22,040 nucleotides of DNA from Ectocarpus siliculosus (Eukaryota > Sar > Phaeophyceae > Ectocarpales > Ectocarpaceae). The notes beneath the pieces were generated by a model. The model was not told the origin of the DNA and searched no databases. It saw nothing but the letters and a program-made list of their open reading frames with translations. A program made the position numbers and the translations under genes. Location of the stretch: positions 2,513,041 to 2,535,080 of the forward strand of contig FN649752.1 of the NCBI GenBank assembly GCA_000310025.1, given 5' to 3'. Positions 1 to 10,700 of this stretch are shown piece by piece; within the stretch, counting starts at the first letter, position 1, and the number at the start of each line of letters is the position of its first letter.

Positions 1-640
1 TTTGGGGGTGGTTTTTGATTGGGTGTCCCAAGGGTAAACGGGAAGCATGTTGTTGCAGCAAGCATTTGCAGGGAGATGTTTTCAGGAAATTTTTTTTTTG
101 ACTTCTTCAGCAGGACGCTTTTTGACGTCCTTTTGGGACAGAGGACGGGAATTTGATGAAAGTCGGGGCCCCCTAGGGTTCATGGTCAGGGGATTTTGGA
201 CACTGTGGGTTTAGGGGCCAGGTCCCTTTTCCTTTTTGAGTGCAACATTTTTTTTTTTTTTTTTTTGTGGGTGGGGTACGCATTTGGCCCCCCAGGGGAG
301 GTTTTTTTCCCGCTTGAAGCCTTGGTTTTCAGGGACGTTTTTCCCAAGTTTGGAGGGAATGCTTTTAGAAGGGATGGTTTGGGTGCAAGAAGTTGGGGGG
401 GGAAACGTTGGTTTTGGGGGGGAAGTAAAACTTTTTTTTGTTCGGGGGGAGGGCTTCCTTCCATGGGGGTCGGGAGGTTTGAAGTAAAATTTTGGGAAAA
501 AAAAATTTTTTTTTTTGGGAGAAAGGATGAATTGATTGCCCCTGCAGCCAAGGGGGGGGGGGTTTTTGCCGCCCCCCGCCCCCGCCCCCCCCCCCCCCTC
601 CCGCCCGACGCGCGAAACCACTTCATCGACCCTCCATGAA
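1..640. other. Low-complexity, probably low-quality left end; no gene
   Basis: This stretch is strongly G/T-rich on the given strand and packed with homopolymer runs: T at 248-266, T at 505-516, and long G and C runs around 551-598. The style changes sharply near 640 to ordinary mixed sequence. Open frames here are Phe/Gly/Pro homopolymer translations with no recognisable domain. The likeliest reading is poor base calling near a contig end, but a real G/T-rich repeat cannot be excluded. Confidence 0.5.
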
Positions 641-1987
641 AAATGGTACAATACCTGCACATGACACCGACTAAAAACGTCAGGAATACAGAAAATCGCA
701 CACAAAGTAAGATCAATGTACACACCTCGACACGCGAGCAATCACCGATGATCGATGACATCGTCGTCGGCCTAGAAAATGGCACCACAAACGAACGCGG
801 AGCGGAGCCAAACACACACACACGCCAGCGCGCGGAGGGTGGAGTGCGGTCACATGCATGCAGCATAAGAGAGCCAATGGCGACGAGAGCTCTCCGCCGT
901 TCGTTCGAAATCCAAATCCCCCTTCCCAGAGGGAGCGGCGGGGGTAGATGAAAAAGGCGGCATCTCAACTCCCGTCCAAATGCCGGCAAGAAAGTGCGCA
1001 AAACAAATGGTACCTGGCATGAAACTGCCGTCACTGCTTGCTGTGCCGCAAACACGCACGGAGAACTGCGGACCGAGAGAGAGGGACGAAGATCAATCCT
1101 TAACCTTAAGAACCCACCGATTTATCCGTCTTCACCTTCAGTAATAAAAGATAGCAGTACAACCGAACACACACCCATACAAAACCCGGGAAAACATGCA
1201 AAACAAAAATAAATCAGAAAAAAAGTGTTTGGGGAGTGACCGCTACCATCGTTTTCCTACGCCCGGCGTAGAACCACCAAAGCACACACACAGGCAAGCA
1301 GCCAAGTAATCAAAGACACCAACATTTTCGGCCATGCCGGCCCAGAACCTCAAAAGCCTATACGCTCACGTATATCCATCCCCCATTGACCCCCAACCCG
1401 CTGGCCGGAGCGCTGTATACTTAACCTAGTCCGACGGAAGTAGGGGATCAACAGACCCCATCGCACCCGCACCCGCGCCCTTCGGGGGGGACGAGTGAAC
1501 AAACACGACTGCCACCATGACGACGAAAGCGAATACGAAACCTCTCCGGTGCAGAACGGGGGGGGGGCTACGTACCTTGAGGGACAAGTTTATAAACATC
1601 CCCAGGCTCCGCGATTCCCACCGTTCTCAAGCAGCAAACGCCACCCGTCGAGACTATTGGGGCGGAATCGCAGCCGGGCCCTCAGGCTTCAGCAGCTGTG
1701 CCTCGACAAGTGACTTTCGACTCGCAAAACACCCTCGTCTTTCGTCCCAAACCACACCATAAAACGGCGAACATGTCGTCTGCGGCCGGTATGCTCACGG
1801 CAGCCCTCTACCCGTCCCAGCATCTACAGCCACGCAAGCTCCGCGTTAGGAATCCATCGATGCTTCCCCTCCCACCCGCGGGCTGTCAGTCGTGGGGGTC
1901 CCTCTACAGCAGCCGTAGACCCACTCGGGATCTATGCCACCACTGTCGGAGATCATTTTACCGGAGATTTATCTCCGATGGGGACGT
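641..1987. other. 3' flank of the minus-strand membrane-protein gene; no gene seen
   Basis: About 1.35 kb downstream of the stop codon at 1990-1988 (minus strand). Only short frames of about 70-100 codons without recognisable motifs occur. It probably holds the 3' UTR and terminator of the minus gene, but I see no clear AATAAA-type signal on the minus strand. A short G run lies near 1559-1568. Confidence 0.4.
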
Positions 1988-2038
1988 TCACTTTAGGAGA
2001 TCGTCCAGGTCGTCATCCACCCATGAGGCCGCACCACC
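1988..2038 (-). CDS. Exon 6 (terminal) of the membrane-protein gene
   Basis: A 51-nt final exon encoding GGAASWVDDDLDDLLK and a TGA stop (1990-1988). The acceptor is AG at 2040-2039, preceded on the minus strand by a long CT/GT-rich tract. The phase-0 start matches the phase-0 end of exon 5. An acidic, Trp-containing terminus ending in DLDDLL is common at the end of eukaryotic cytosolic tails and supports this as a real C-terminus. Confidence 0.7.
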   Translation of the reverse strand, partial: GGAASWVDDDLDDLLK

Positions 2039-2072
2039 CTGTTTCGGCGCACGCAAAAACACAAACACACAC

Positions 2073-2128
<56 letters not shown>

Positions 2129-3344
2129 TCACGATCAGAGCACAACAACGACGACGACAATACCAACAACAACAACGATGACGACGACGACGACGACGAC
2201 AACAAGGTCGACTTGACTATCATAGTCTGCACCTCTGTTTCACTCACCGATTGCCGCGTTGCGCGACAACGAAAACAAAACTTGTCTGATACATACTATC
2301 TCCGTATGTCCGTGTCGCGTGAATTGAGGTGTGTGTCTGTTTCTCGGCGCAACGCTAAACAAGAGGCGGGGGTGTTGGTGATGTACAGGGGACGGAAATG
2401 TGTTTTCAAGCCCACAGGCCGAGCGCACGAGCAGCACCGCCACCAAGACTACCACGGACTAAGTTGGCTGGCTCCACACGGACATCAGCGCGGTCGTTGC
2501 ACCAATCTTCCTGTGATTGTATGAAAGTCTTTCTGTCATTGAACACTTCCTAAACAAAAAAACGCGCAGGGGGGGAAACAGGCCGCTGCTCTGGCGCGGT
2601 TCCTTCTACAGCAGTATTATAGTTCGTCTATTTCTGTTAAATGTAAATAAACATGGTAAATGGACGATTTCCATTGTCTACTTGTATGAGAGTAAAACGT
2701 GGTATTGTCTCACCGTCGCCTCCGATGCCTGAAGGGCCAAGCTTCGGTCCGCCGCCTGACCCGGGCGGGGCTTCTTCTCCCGGAAGGTTGGTTTCGCCTC
2801 GATGCCGAGCTCCTGTTGGGAATAATTGTTCCGAAAGAAAGAAGAAAAACAAAAAAAACGGAGACGCACAGAGCGACCATTGACGATTGGATCGTAAGAC
2901 AGGGGGTCAGCGGTTCTCAAGGTTGACTTGCGGCGCGCCAGCGGTAAAAAGAGACATGCAATCACTTATCTTAGTAAAGAGAAAACCAAAGGTGAGAGAT
3001 GCGTGCTTCCTTCCTCTGCTGTCCCGGAATTCAAAAGCCCTTTTGGAGAGAGACGGCAAACATAGGAAAAGCTCGATTCGAGTGTAGAGGGTCGTTTTCG
3101 ACCAGCAAACAGACCAACCGCAAGCGTGTCAACATGGTGTATCGTACAAGATGCCCAACAAAGAAAGTTGGTACGTACACCTACGATGAGGACGCGAACT
3201 TCTGTAGACACCAGCATCTTACAGGCACGGACGCTCGCTCACCGCAAAGAGGTCGTCGTCCGCAAGGATACCGATCGTGCCGTCGGATTGCTGTCTCGCC
3301 CTGGCAGAACCGCCGCTGGCGCCCCTTCCTCCCCGGCGCCCCCG

Positions 3345-3377
<33 letters not shown>

Positions 3378-4720
3378 TTTCGATCCCCTCCCCGGCTTCG
3401 AGGGCCTAGACGCCCCGTTCCTTGCCGTCGCCGCCGCCGCCGCCGCGCCATCTCGCGACTCCGACCCGGCAAGCACCATCGACGATGCCGGGTTTCTGCT
3501 GCCCGGCATAGGCCCCCCGGGCTGCGCTCGAGAGCCCCCCCCGCGCCGCCCGCCCCCGGCGCTGGTGGTGGTGGTGGTGGCGGCGGGGGGGGGCGGGGAT
3601 GGCTTCGGGGGCATCTCGATGTCGTCTTCTTGCTCCCCGTCCCACGCCCACTCCCCGCCGGAAGACTCCTCGACGTTCGCGGTGTCAACTCTAACAAACA
3701 AACAAACGAAAAAACAAACGGAACAACAAGGAGGTCGATGAGCCGCCGTCGACAGCGCAAGAATAGTCAGACACGAACAGAAGCGGTGTTGAGGAGGGGT
3801 GCGAAGAGTCGCATAGGAGGAACGGAGGTGTCACGAGAAGCCTTGCTGCCCTGCTGGCTAGGCATCTATCTCAGCGGCTACGCTCTTTTTGCCGACAACG
3901 GTCGAAAAAGAGGAAACGGAGGGGCCGCAGCACTGCTGCCGACAACTCTTGCACGGGGCACGCACGCGCCTTCTTTCGAAACGACAGCGAGGTACACAAG
4001 CACGCAAAAAAAAAGGGTCGGAAAAAGCAGCAACCGGGAAGCACAACCAGCCGGTGGTGGACACATCTGTCTCGCAACCGACTTCGCCAACCCAAAACAC
4101 ACAGCCCACAACACACGCGCACACAAATACAGGCGGACGCACGGAAAAACAGTTAGCAGGTAGGGAAGCAGCACTACACAACCACCACTCACGGGGTGTA
4201 GTTCGGTCCGTCCGAGCCTCCCCGCGAGCACTTCCGGACGCACTTCGTGACAAACATAAGCAGCCCCCCGACCAACACCACCACGAGGAGGGGCAGGCCC
4301 GCGGTGTACAGCAGCTCGGTGGGCGTCTGCTGTTGCGGATCTCTGAGCGACGGCGCCCCTCCTGCCGCCGCCGCCTGCTCCGACGACGACACCGCCGCCT
4401 CCGCCACCTCCGATGCCGGCGCAGCAGCAGCAGCAGCATCCGAGCATTCCGGGAGCGCCGAGACCGTGGAGGGGCTGCTCCTGCACCTGCCCTCGTCCTC
4501 CGCCCACACGCACAGGAACGTGCTGCCGCCCTCCGCCGGCGGTACGTCTTTGTTGGACTCGTGGCACGCGTCGCACGACAGGAACTTGCCCGGGCAGGCG
4601 TCCTCCTGGCAGGACTCGCCCCTCCACGGGAACCGGCACTTGCACAAGCCGTGGCCACCGCACGCCAGGTGCTCGCCCCCGCAGTCCGCGTCCGACGTGC
4701 ACTGCTTGCCCTTGTTCCCG

Positions 4721-4772
<52 letters not shown>

Positions 4773-7700
4773 AGCCATCCCCACTATCGCCGCCGGTCGC
4801 GCTCTCGACCGGCGGGTTAGCTGGAGGCGAGACATCGTCGCTCCCCTCGGCGGCCGAGTATTGGCCGCTGCTCGCGCCCGTCGCGGCGGAAGCGGGCACC
4901 CCCGCAAGCTCCGTCGGTCCCCGGTCGTCCAAGCGGTCGCCGTACATCCTCCCCGCCCCTCCTTCAGCCGCCGGCGCGTCCCCTGCCCCGGTCGTGCTCT
5001 GCACTTGCCACCGCTCCTCGTCCTCCTGCTCCGCCTCCTCCTCCGCTGCTGCCGACAAGCCTGAACCGCCGCCGCCGCTGGTGGAGGCAGGCTGCGTGGG
5101 GATCCCCCCCCCGTCCACCACCCCCGCACCATCGACCACCCCCGCGCCATCGACCACCCCCCCCCCGTTGACCACCCCCCACCCCTCTTCTCCACCGTCG
5201 CCGCTGCCGGTTGCGATCGTCGTGCCTGACGCCTCCGTCTCTGCCGTCTCCGGCGTAGACTCGCCGCCGCGGCCGTTGTCCTCGGCGTGAGAAGACTCCT
5301 CGCCTCCTTCTTCTCCTCCTTCTCCTCCTCCTTCGTAGCCATCCTGGTGGCCTTCCGCGGCGCTGCCCTCGGCGACCGGATCTTCTTCCACAGATGTCGC
5401 TACTGCTGCTGCTGTTGCCGCTGCCGCTTCGCCAGGGACGCCCTGCTGCCCTCCTTGCCCAGCGCCCCCGTCCTGGGAACCACTGCCGCTGCCGCCGCCC
5501 CCGCCGCCGCCGTCGTCGTGGTCCGGCGCATTGCCTTCGACCAGCGGCGACGATCCGGATCCGTCGTCGCCCTCTCCGTCCCCGGGCGGCGGCGGCGGCG
5601 GCGGCGGCTCTCGCCCGTCCTCTTGGCCCTCCTCGGCAGCAGCAGCAGCAGCAGACGCAACAGAACCAGCAGCAGCAGTAGCAGCAGAAGCAGCATCGCT
5701 TCCGGTACCGCCATCCTCTTGCCCCCGCAACCCCCACCTGTCTTCTGCGTTGCCCCCTGGGGGTGCTACCAGCGCCTCCCCCGCCGGTTGCCCATCTCCC
5801 GTGGGTGCTTCTTCCGGAGCCGTCGCCGGGGCCCCGCCGCCCCCTCTGCCCGGACCCCATTCCCAGCTGCCGCCGCCCCCACGTTCTTCCTCATCTTCTT
5901 CTTCTTCTCCGCGCGGCGCTTGTTGAAAGGCGACGGCTCTTGAGTTCTCTTCCTCGGGGTGGCTAGCATCGCCGCGGCCTCCGGCAGCGCTGCTGCTGCT
6001 GCTGTCTTGGGGCTGCGCAAGGGCGACCTGGGGGGAGCCTTCGCTTCCTGCACGCGCGGATGGGTAAAGCAAGCAAGTGAGCTAGCAATTGCGAAACGCG
6101 AGCAACGTGAGCAACGTGAGCAAGCAAGCAAGCAAGCAAGCGAGGAAGGATGTTTCGACGCTGTGCACTAACAGGTTCCACATACAACAGGGCCAACCCA
6201 AACAACAGCCCAAGCCCCTCCAGCCCCGGCGTGCACGGCGCAGACACAACCACACACATCTTACACACGCGATTTTCGGTCTACATTCCACGCCCGAAAC
6301 CCCCTGTCAGGGGAAACCGCGGATTCGGGAAACGTTTTTGCGCTGTTGTTGGCCAGCAAAGAACGAAAGAAGTCTCGGCATTGGCTAACCGGGAGAGCGT
6401 TCGAGGCCAACTAGAGAAAGAGAACAAAACATCCGCACAAACAAAACTAGAGAAGAGAGCATACACGCACACTGGCACCGAGGTGCTTGTGTTTGTTGCG
6501 TCATCGTGAGACCCGTCTTTTTTCATTGGCCAGCCGGTTAGCGAGGTGGATGCGATTTGAAGACACGGGCACACGCTACAGACTAATGTCTTTTCGCTAG
6601 TCTGCCGGATAGCGCGGTCGATGAAAAACCCAAGAACCACAAACACGCACCACAATGGACAGGCTCGCCTTCCACCCTTATCATGATTCCCGCCAATGAT
6701 AATGTGAACTAGGCTGGAGCTCAAACAAGGGACACACAACGCGGCTCTTCCACGTGTACCATGATCGCGGGTTCGACTCAGCCGCATCCATTTTACGATC
6801 GACGTTTAACAACTCTGGGGCACCGGAGAGGCCTTTCAGAGATGCGCACACGAGCCTATCTCCCAGAACCCCCCCAAATAAAAAAACGTAGGACAAACAA
6901 CGAGCCTTTGCAGGGTCTCTACAATATGCACCTCGAACACCTCGATGTCCAGCGATGCTGGAACAGGTTTCCGGTAATAAGTGTTCACATCTACGATTCT
7001 TGTCGGACGAGAAGTACTGCTTGTCGGAAGGTCATAATATCTCACCTGCTGCTGCTGCCGTAGGGGACGCGCCGTCACCCGAGTACCAGGTGCCGCCGCC
7101 GCTTGCTCCTTCTCCCTCAGCCGCCGCCGCCGCCGCCGCGCCATCTCCGTCCTCGCCTTTGCCTTCGGACGTCGGAACCAGATCGCCTGGTGCTGCTGCT
7201 GCAGCAGCAGCAGCAGCAGCACCATCGCCCCAGTCCCAGCCCCTACCCTGACTCTCACCTGGCGACACACCCTCCTCCTCCTGCCCGAGGCCGTCAACGC
7301 CGGACGCACTACCGCCAGGCAGCCCGGTGCTGCCGGAGACAGGCTGCGGAACTTCTTCTTCCTCGCCATGAGGCGGGGTGGCGGCGGCCTGCCCATCGCC
7401 GCCCCAGCCCCAGCCGAAGCTATCCCCTTCGCTCGCGTCTCCTCCGCGAGCAACGGCTTCACCATCGCCGTCATCTACAGGCTTCTGCGGGGCTGGCGGC
7501 AGATCGTTAGCCGGAGCGGCGGCGGCGGCGGCGGCGGCGGCGGGGGTCTGCCCATCGCCGCCCCAGCCCCAGCCGAAGCTATCCCCCTCGCTCGCGTCTC
7601 CTCCGTGAGCAACGGCTCCACCATCGCCGCCACCCACCGGCTCCTGCGGGGCTGGCGGAAGATCGTCAGCCGGAGCGGCGGCGGCGGTGGCGGGTTTGTC

Positions 7701-10700
7701 TCCCCAGTCCCAGCCGCCATCACCCCGGCCCGTCCCTTCCTCTGGCGGCGATTCCGTGTCGCCCCCCTCCTCAAGAGGGTCTGGTTCGGGACCGCCTTCA
7801 GGGCCAGGCAAATCCTCCCCCGGCCCATGGTCCCAGTCCCAGCCCCAACCCTCGCTCTGACCCATCCCTTTCCCTGGCGGCGGAACTCCTGCCGATTCGC
7901 CACCCTCCTCACCCTTCTCATCCTCCTCCTCCCCAGGGCGGGTGTCGACGCTCTCCGCGGGGGCCGGCGCAACGGGGGTGCCGTTCAGGAGGGCGGGCGA
8001 TTCTTCTCCCGAAGTGTCGGCGGGAACAAGGACGGCGAGCGGCTCGCTGCTCTCGGCGCTTGCCTCGGCACCGACTTCGTCCTCTGCCGCCGAGCCCTCT
8101 CCTCCTTCACCTGGCGTCACCGCCGCCGCCGCCACCGTCGTGCCCGCCTGATCTCCGAGGCTGCCCGCGCCACCTCCTTGCGGAGCAGGCTCCGGGTCGC
8201 CCGGTTGCACCCAACCCCCCTGCTCGTCCCCGCCCCCCTCGCCGGCGCCCTCGCGCGGCTCCTCTTCTCCTTCCTCCCTACCGTCTCCAGGAGGTTGGAC
8301 GACCCCCTGCTCCTCATCCTCGCCGAGATCGTCCTCCTCCTCCTCCTCGCCCGCGCCCTCGAGCGGCTCTTCTTCTGCTGCTTTTGCTTCTCCCCCTTCG
8401 GCCCCGTCTCCTGCAGGCTGGACGGCGTCGGAGGCCGGCGAATCTTGCACCGTTGTGGTCTCGGGGGCGCTTGTCGCGGCCGAAGTCGTAACCGAGGCTG
8501 ACGACGCGCCTTCCCCTCCTTCTCCTGCTACCTCAACAGCCGTCTCTACCTCAACAGCCGTCTCTACCTCAACAGCCGTCTCTACCTCAACAGCCGTCTC
8601 TAACTCGACAGCCGTCGCCACCGGCCTCGGGCTCCCTCGGTCGACACCTTCCGTCGCAGACATGGTTTCTAGGGCAGCATCCCCATCCCCGCTTGGCGCA
8701 AGCAAGGCTTCCTGGATATCTGTCTCCGGGGTTTCCAAAGAGTCCGTTGGCGGCTGCGGCTGCTCGGGCGCCACCGCCGCGGAACCGCCGACAGAATCGT
8801 CTTCCTCTCCTCCGCCCTCCTCATCCGATGCCAAGCGCTCGTCTTGGAAAGAAGAAACGGAGGCTCCTGCCTCTTCTTGGCTGCTACCCGCTTCGTCGTG
8901 CGGTGCTGACCAAAACAAAACGATACGTCGTCGGATGGGGGGGGGAGGGGGGGGGGACGAGGCTGAGTTGGTGGCAGCATCGGTTAAATAATGTTTTTGG
9001 TTTTGGGCAGACAAACTGGGATGGGATTGGGGGGCAGGGGGGGCAGGGGGGGCAAGAGGGTGATTTGGTGGGAGTGTCGCTTGAAGACGTTGTGCAGCCA
9101 ACCCACCTTTGCGGCGCTGTATCTACAGCACGGCGTGAAAAAACGTTCCTATTAAGTCAAGCTCTTCAACCAACAAAGCAGGGGGTGACCAAAAACGAAT
9201 GCACTATCCCGCCCAACTCCACCCCTAGACAGCAGCGAGCTGCACCTGGGAATGGCGTTGCCGGAGACGAATTGCAACTACGGGTGATCTGCTGTCACCA
9301 TAGGTGCATGGAATAGTCCGATCGGATGGCATTACGAGGGTCTGCGGGCTCGAGCATCCTCGACGAGCTCAAAACAAGCAACGCAATCACGAAGTCATCA
9401 GCGTTTGCGACGGCGAGCTCTAGGGCAATCGACGTTCGGCTACCATAGCGCAAGCACAAAACACACGTGTGCGTAGCAACTGCCCACGCACACTCACACG
9501 CCTCTCTGTCGGACCACTCGCGTTCTGCTTGCAAAAAGCTGGTGGCGACAAAAAAAACACTAACACAAGTACAGCGTTCCCCGCCACTCCCTGTTGCTGT
9601 CGGGTACGCAGCAACGGGTGAGTTGATACAACCAACCTTTGGGCACCCGTCGCTTTTGACAAGACTACATCTACCAGCCAGCAGCAGTGCTACTACCTGG
9701 CATGCCGGCTTGTCTCGCAACGCTAAGTAATAGGGCGACTCAAGAGTCCAACATCAACGCGGTTGAACTCCCCGCCGGGGATAAGAACCACACCTGGAGA
9801 ATCTGCTAACCCAGTTCCGTCGTCGGCTTCTTGGGTCATTTCCCCTTCTCCCGGTTGCTGTTGCTGCTGCTGCTGCTCCTCCTCTTCCTCCTCCTGGTCT
9901 GGCATTATCGCCCCGTCCGCCCTTTCGAGGGCTTCCTCCTCCTGCGCCTCCTCCCCCTCCTGCTCTTCCTCTTCTTGCTTCATCTCGTCGCCCTCTTCCT
10001 TTTCAAACACTTCTCCCAACGGCCCCGCCGCTTCCTCCCCACCCGCCGCTTCCTCCCCATCCACGCCCCCTTCCTCCCCCGCCTCTTCTGGCCCCGCTGG
10101 TGACCCTCCTCTTCCTCCTGTCCCTCCATCTTCTCGCTCTTCCGCGTCGACGTCGCTTCCCCCCACATCCTCCACCACCGGCGAGTCTCCGGAAGAGTCA
10201 CGCTGGTCCGATGACGACGCCGTTGATTGGGTCGCATCAGCAGCGCCTGTGCTCTCGCTCTTCCCGCTACTAGAGCCGCTTTCAACGTCATCGCCCCCAT
10301 CGGTCGAGTCTCCCTCCTCTTCTCCCCCCGCCTCTTCGATCTCGGCTTTCGGCGGCCGATCAGCGCCGTCGTCCTTGGCTTCGACCTGGACGTCGACCTC
10401 TACTTCGCCCAAACCGTCCGCTACTTCGGGTTCGGGCCCTGATTCGTCTACCTCCTCGGCCGACCCCTCGATCTCGGGACCGTCAACGCCGCCGGAGGGA
10501 TGCGCGTCCTCACCGCCCGATCCCTCCTCGCCGCCGCCGTTGCCGCCGCCGTTGCCGTCGCCATCACCGTTGTCGTCGCTGCCGTGACTCTTGTTCGCCT
10601 TTTTTCCGGCGCCTTTGTCATTCTTATCCTCGTCCTTCTTTTTCTTGTTCTTTGCCTCCCTCTTGTTTTTTCCCTTCTCGTCCTCTTTCCCGTCTTGGTT

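Noticed and set aside
3126-4163. 345-codon plus-strand frame and other overlapping plus-strand frames at 3219-4163
   Set aside because: Poly-Ala/Arg/Pro translations of GCC runs opposite exon 4 and intron 3 of the minus gene, with no domain.
3858-5342. 494-codon minus-strand Arg/Ala-rich open frame
   Set aside because: It is a shadow of exon 3 in another register of GC-rich triplet repeats. The EGF, PSI and transmembrane signals are in the overlapping frame.
7368-8501. 377-codon plus-strand frame
   Set aside because: Antisense to exon 2. Arg/Leu-rich composition results from the reversed acidic repeats.
8906-9101. Upstream part of the exon 2 frame as a separate gene start (MAAQRLQATL)
   Set aside because: It crosses a good acceptor (GTTTTGGTCAG) and C-rich intron-like sequence. 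Exon 1 joins exon 2 at 8905 in the correct phase. The ATG-like start lacks support.
9763-10587. 274-codon plus-strand Ser/Pro-rich frame
   Set aside because: Antisense shadow of exon 1 (Asp/Glu/Gly codons read in reverse give Ser/Pro).
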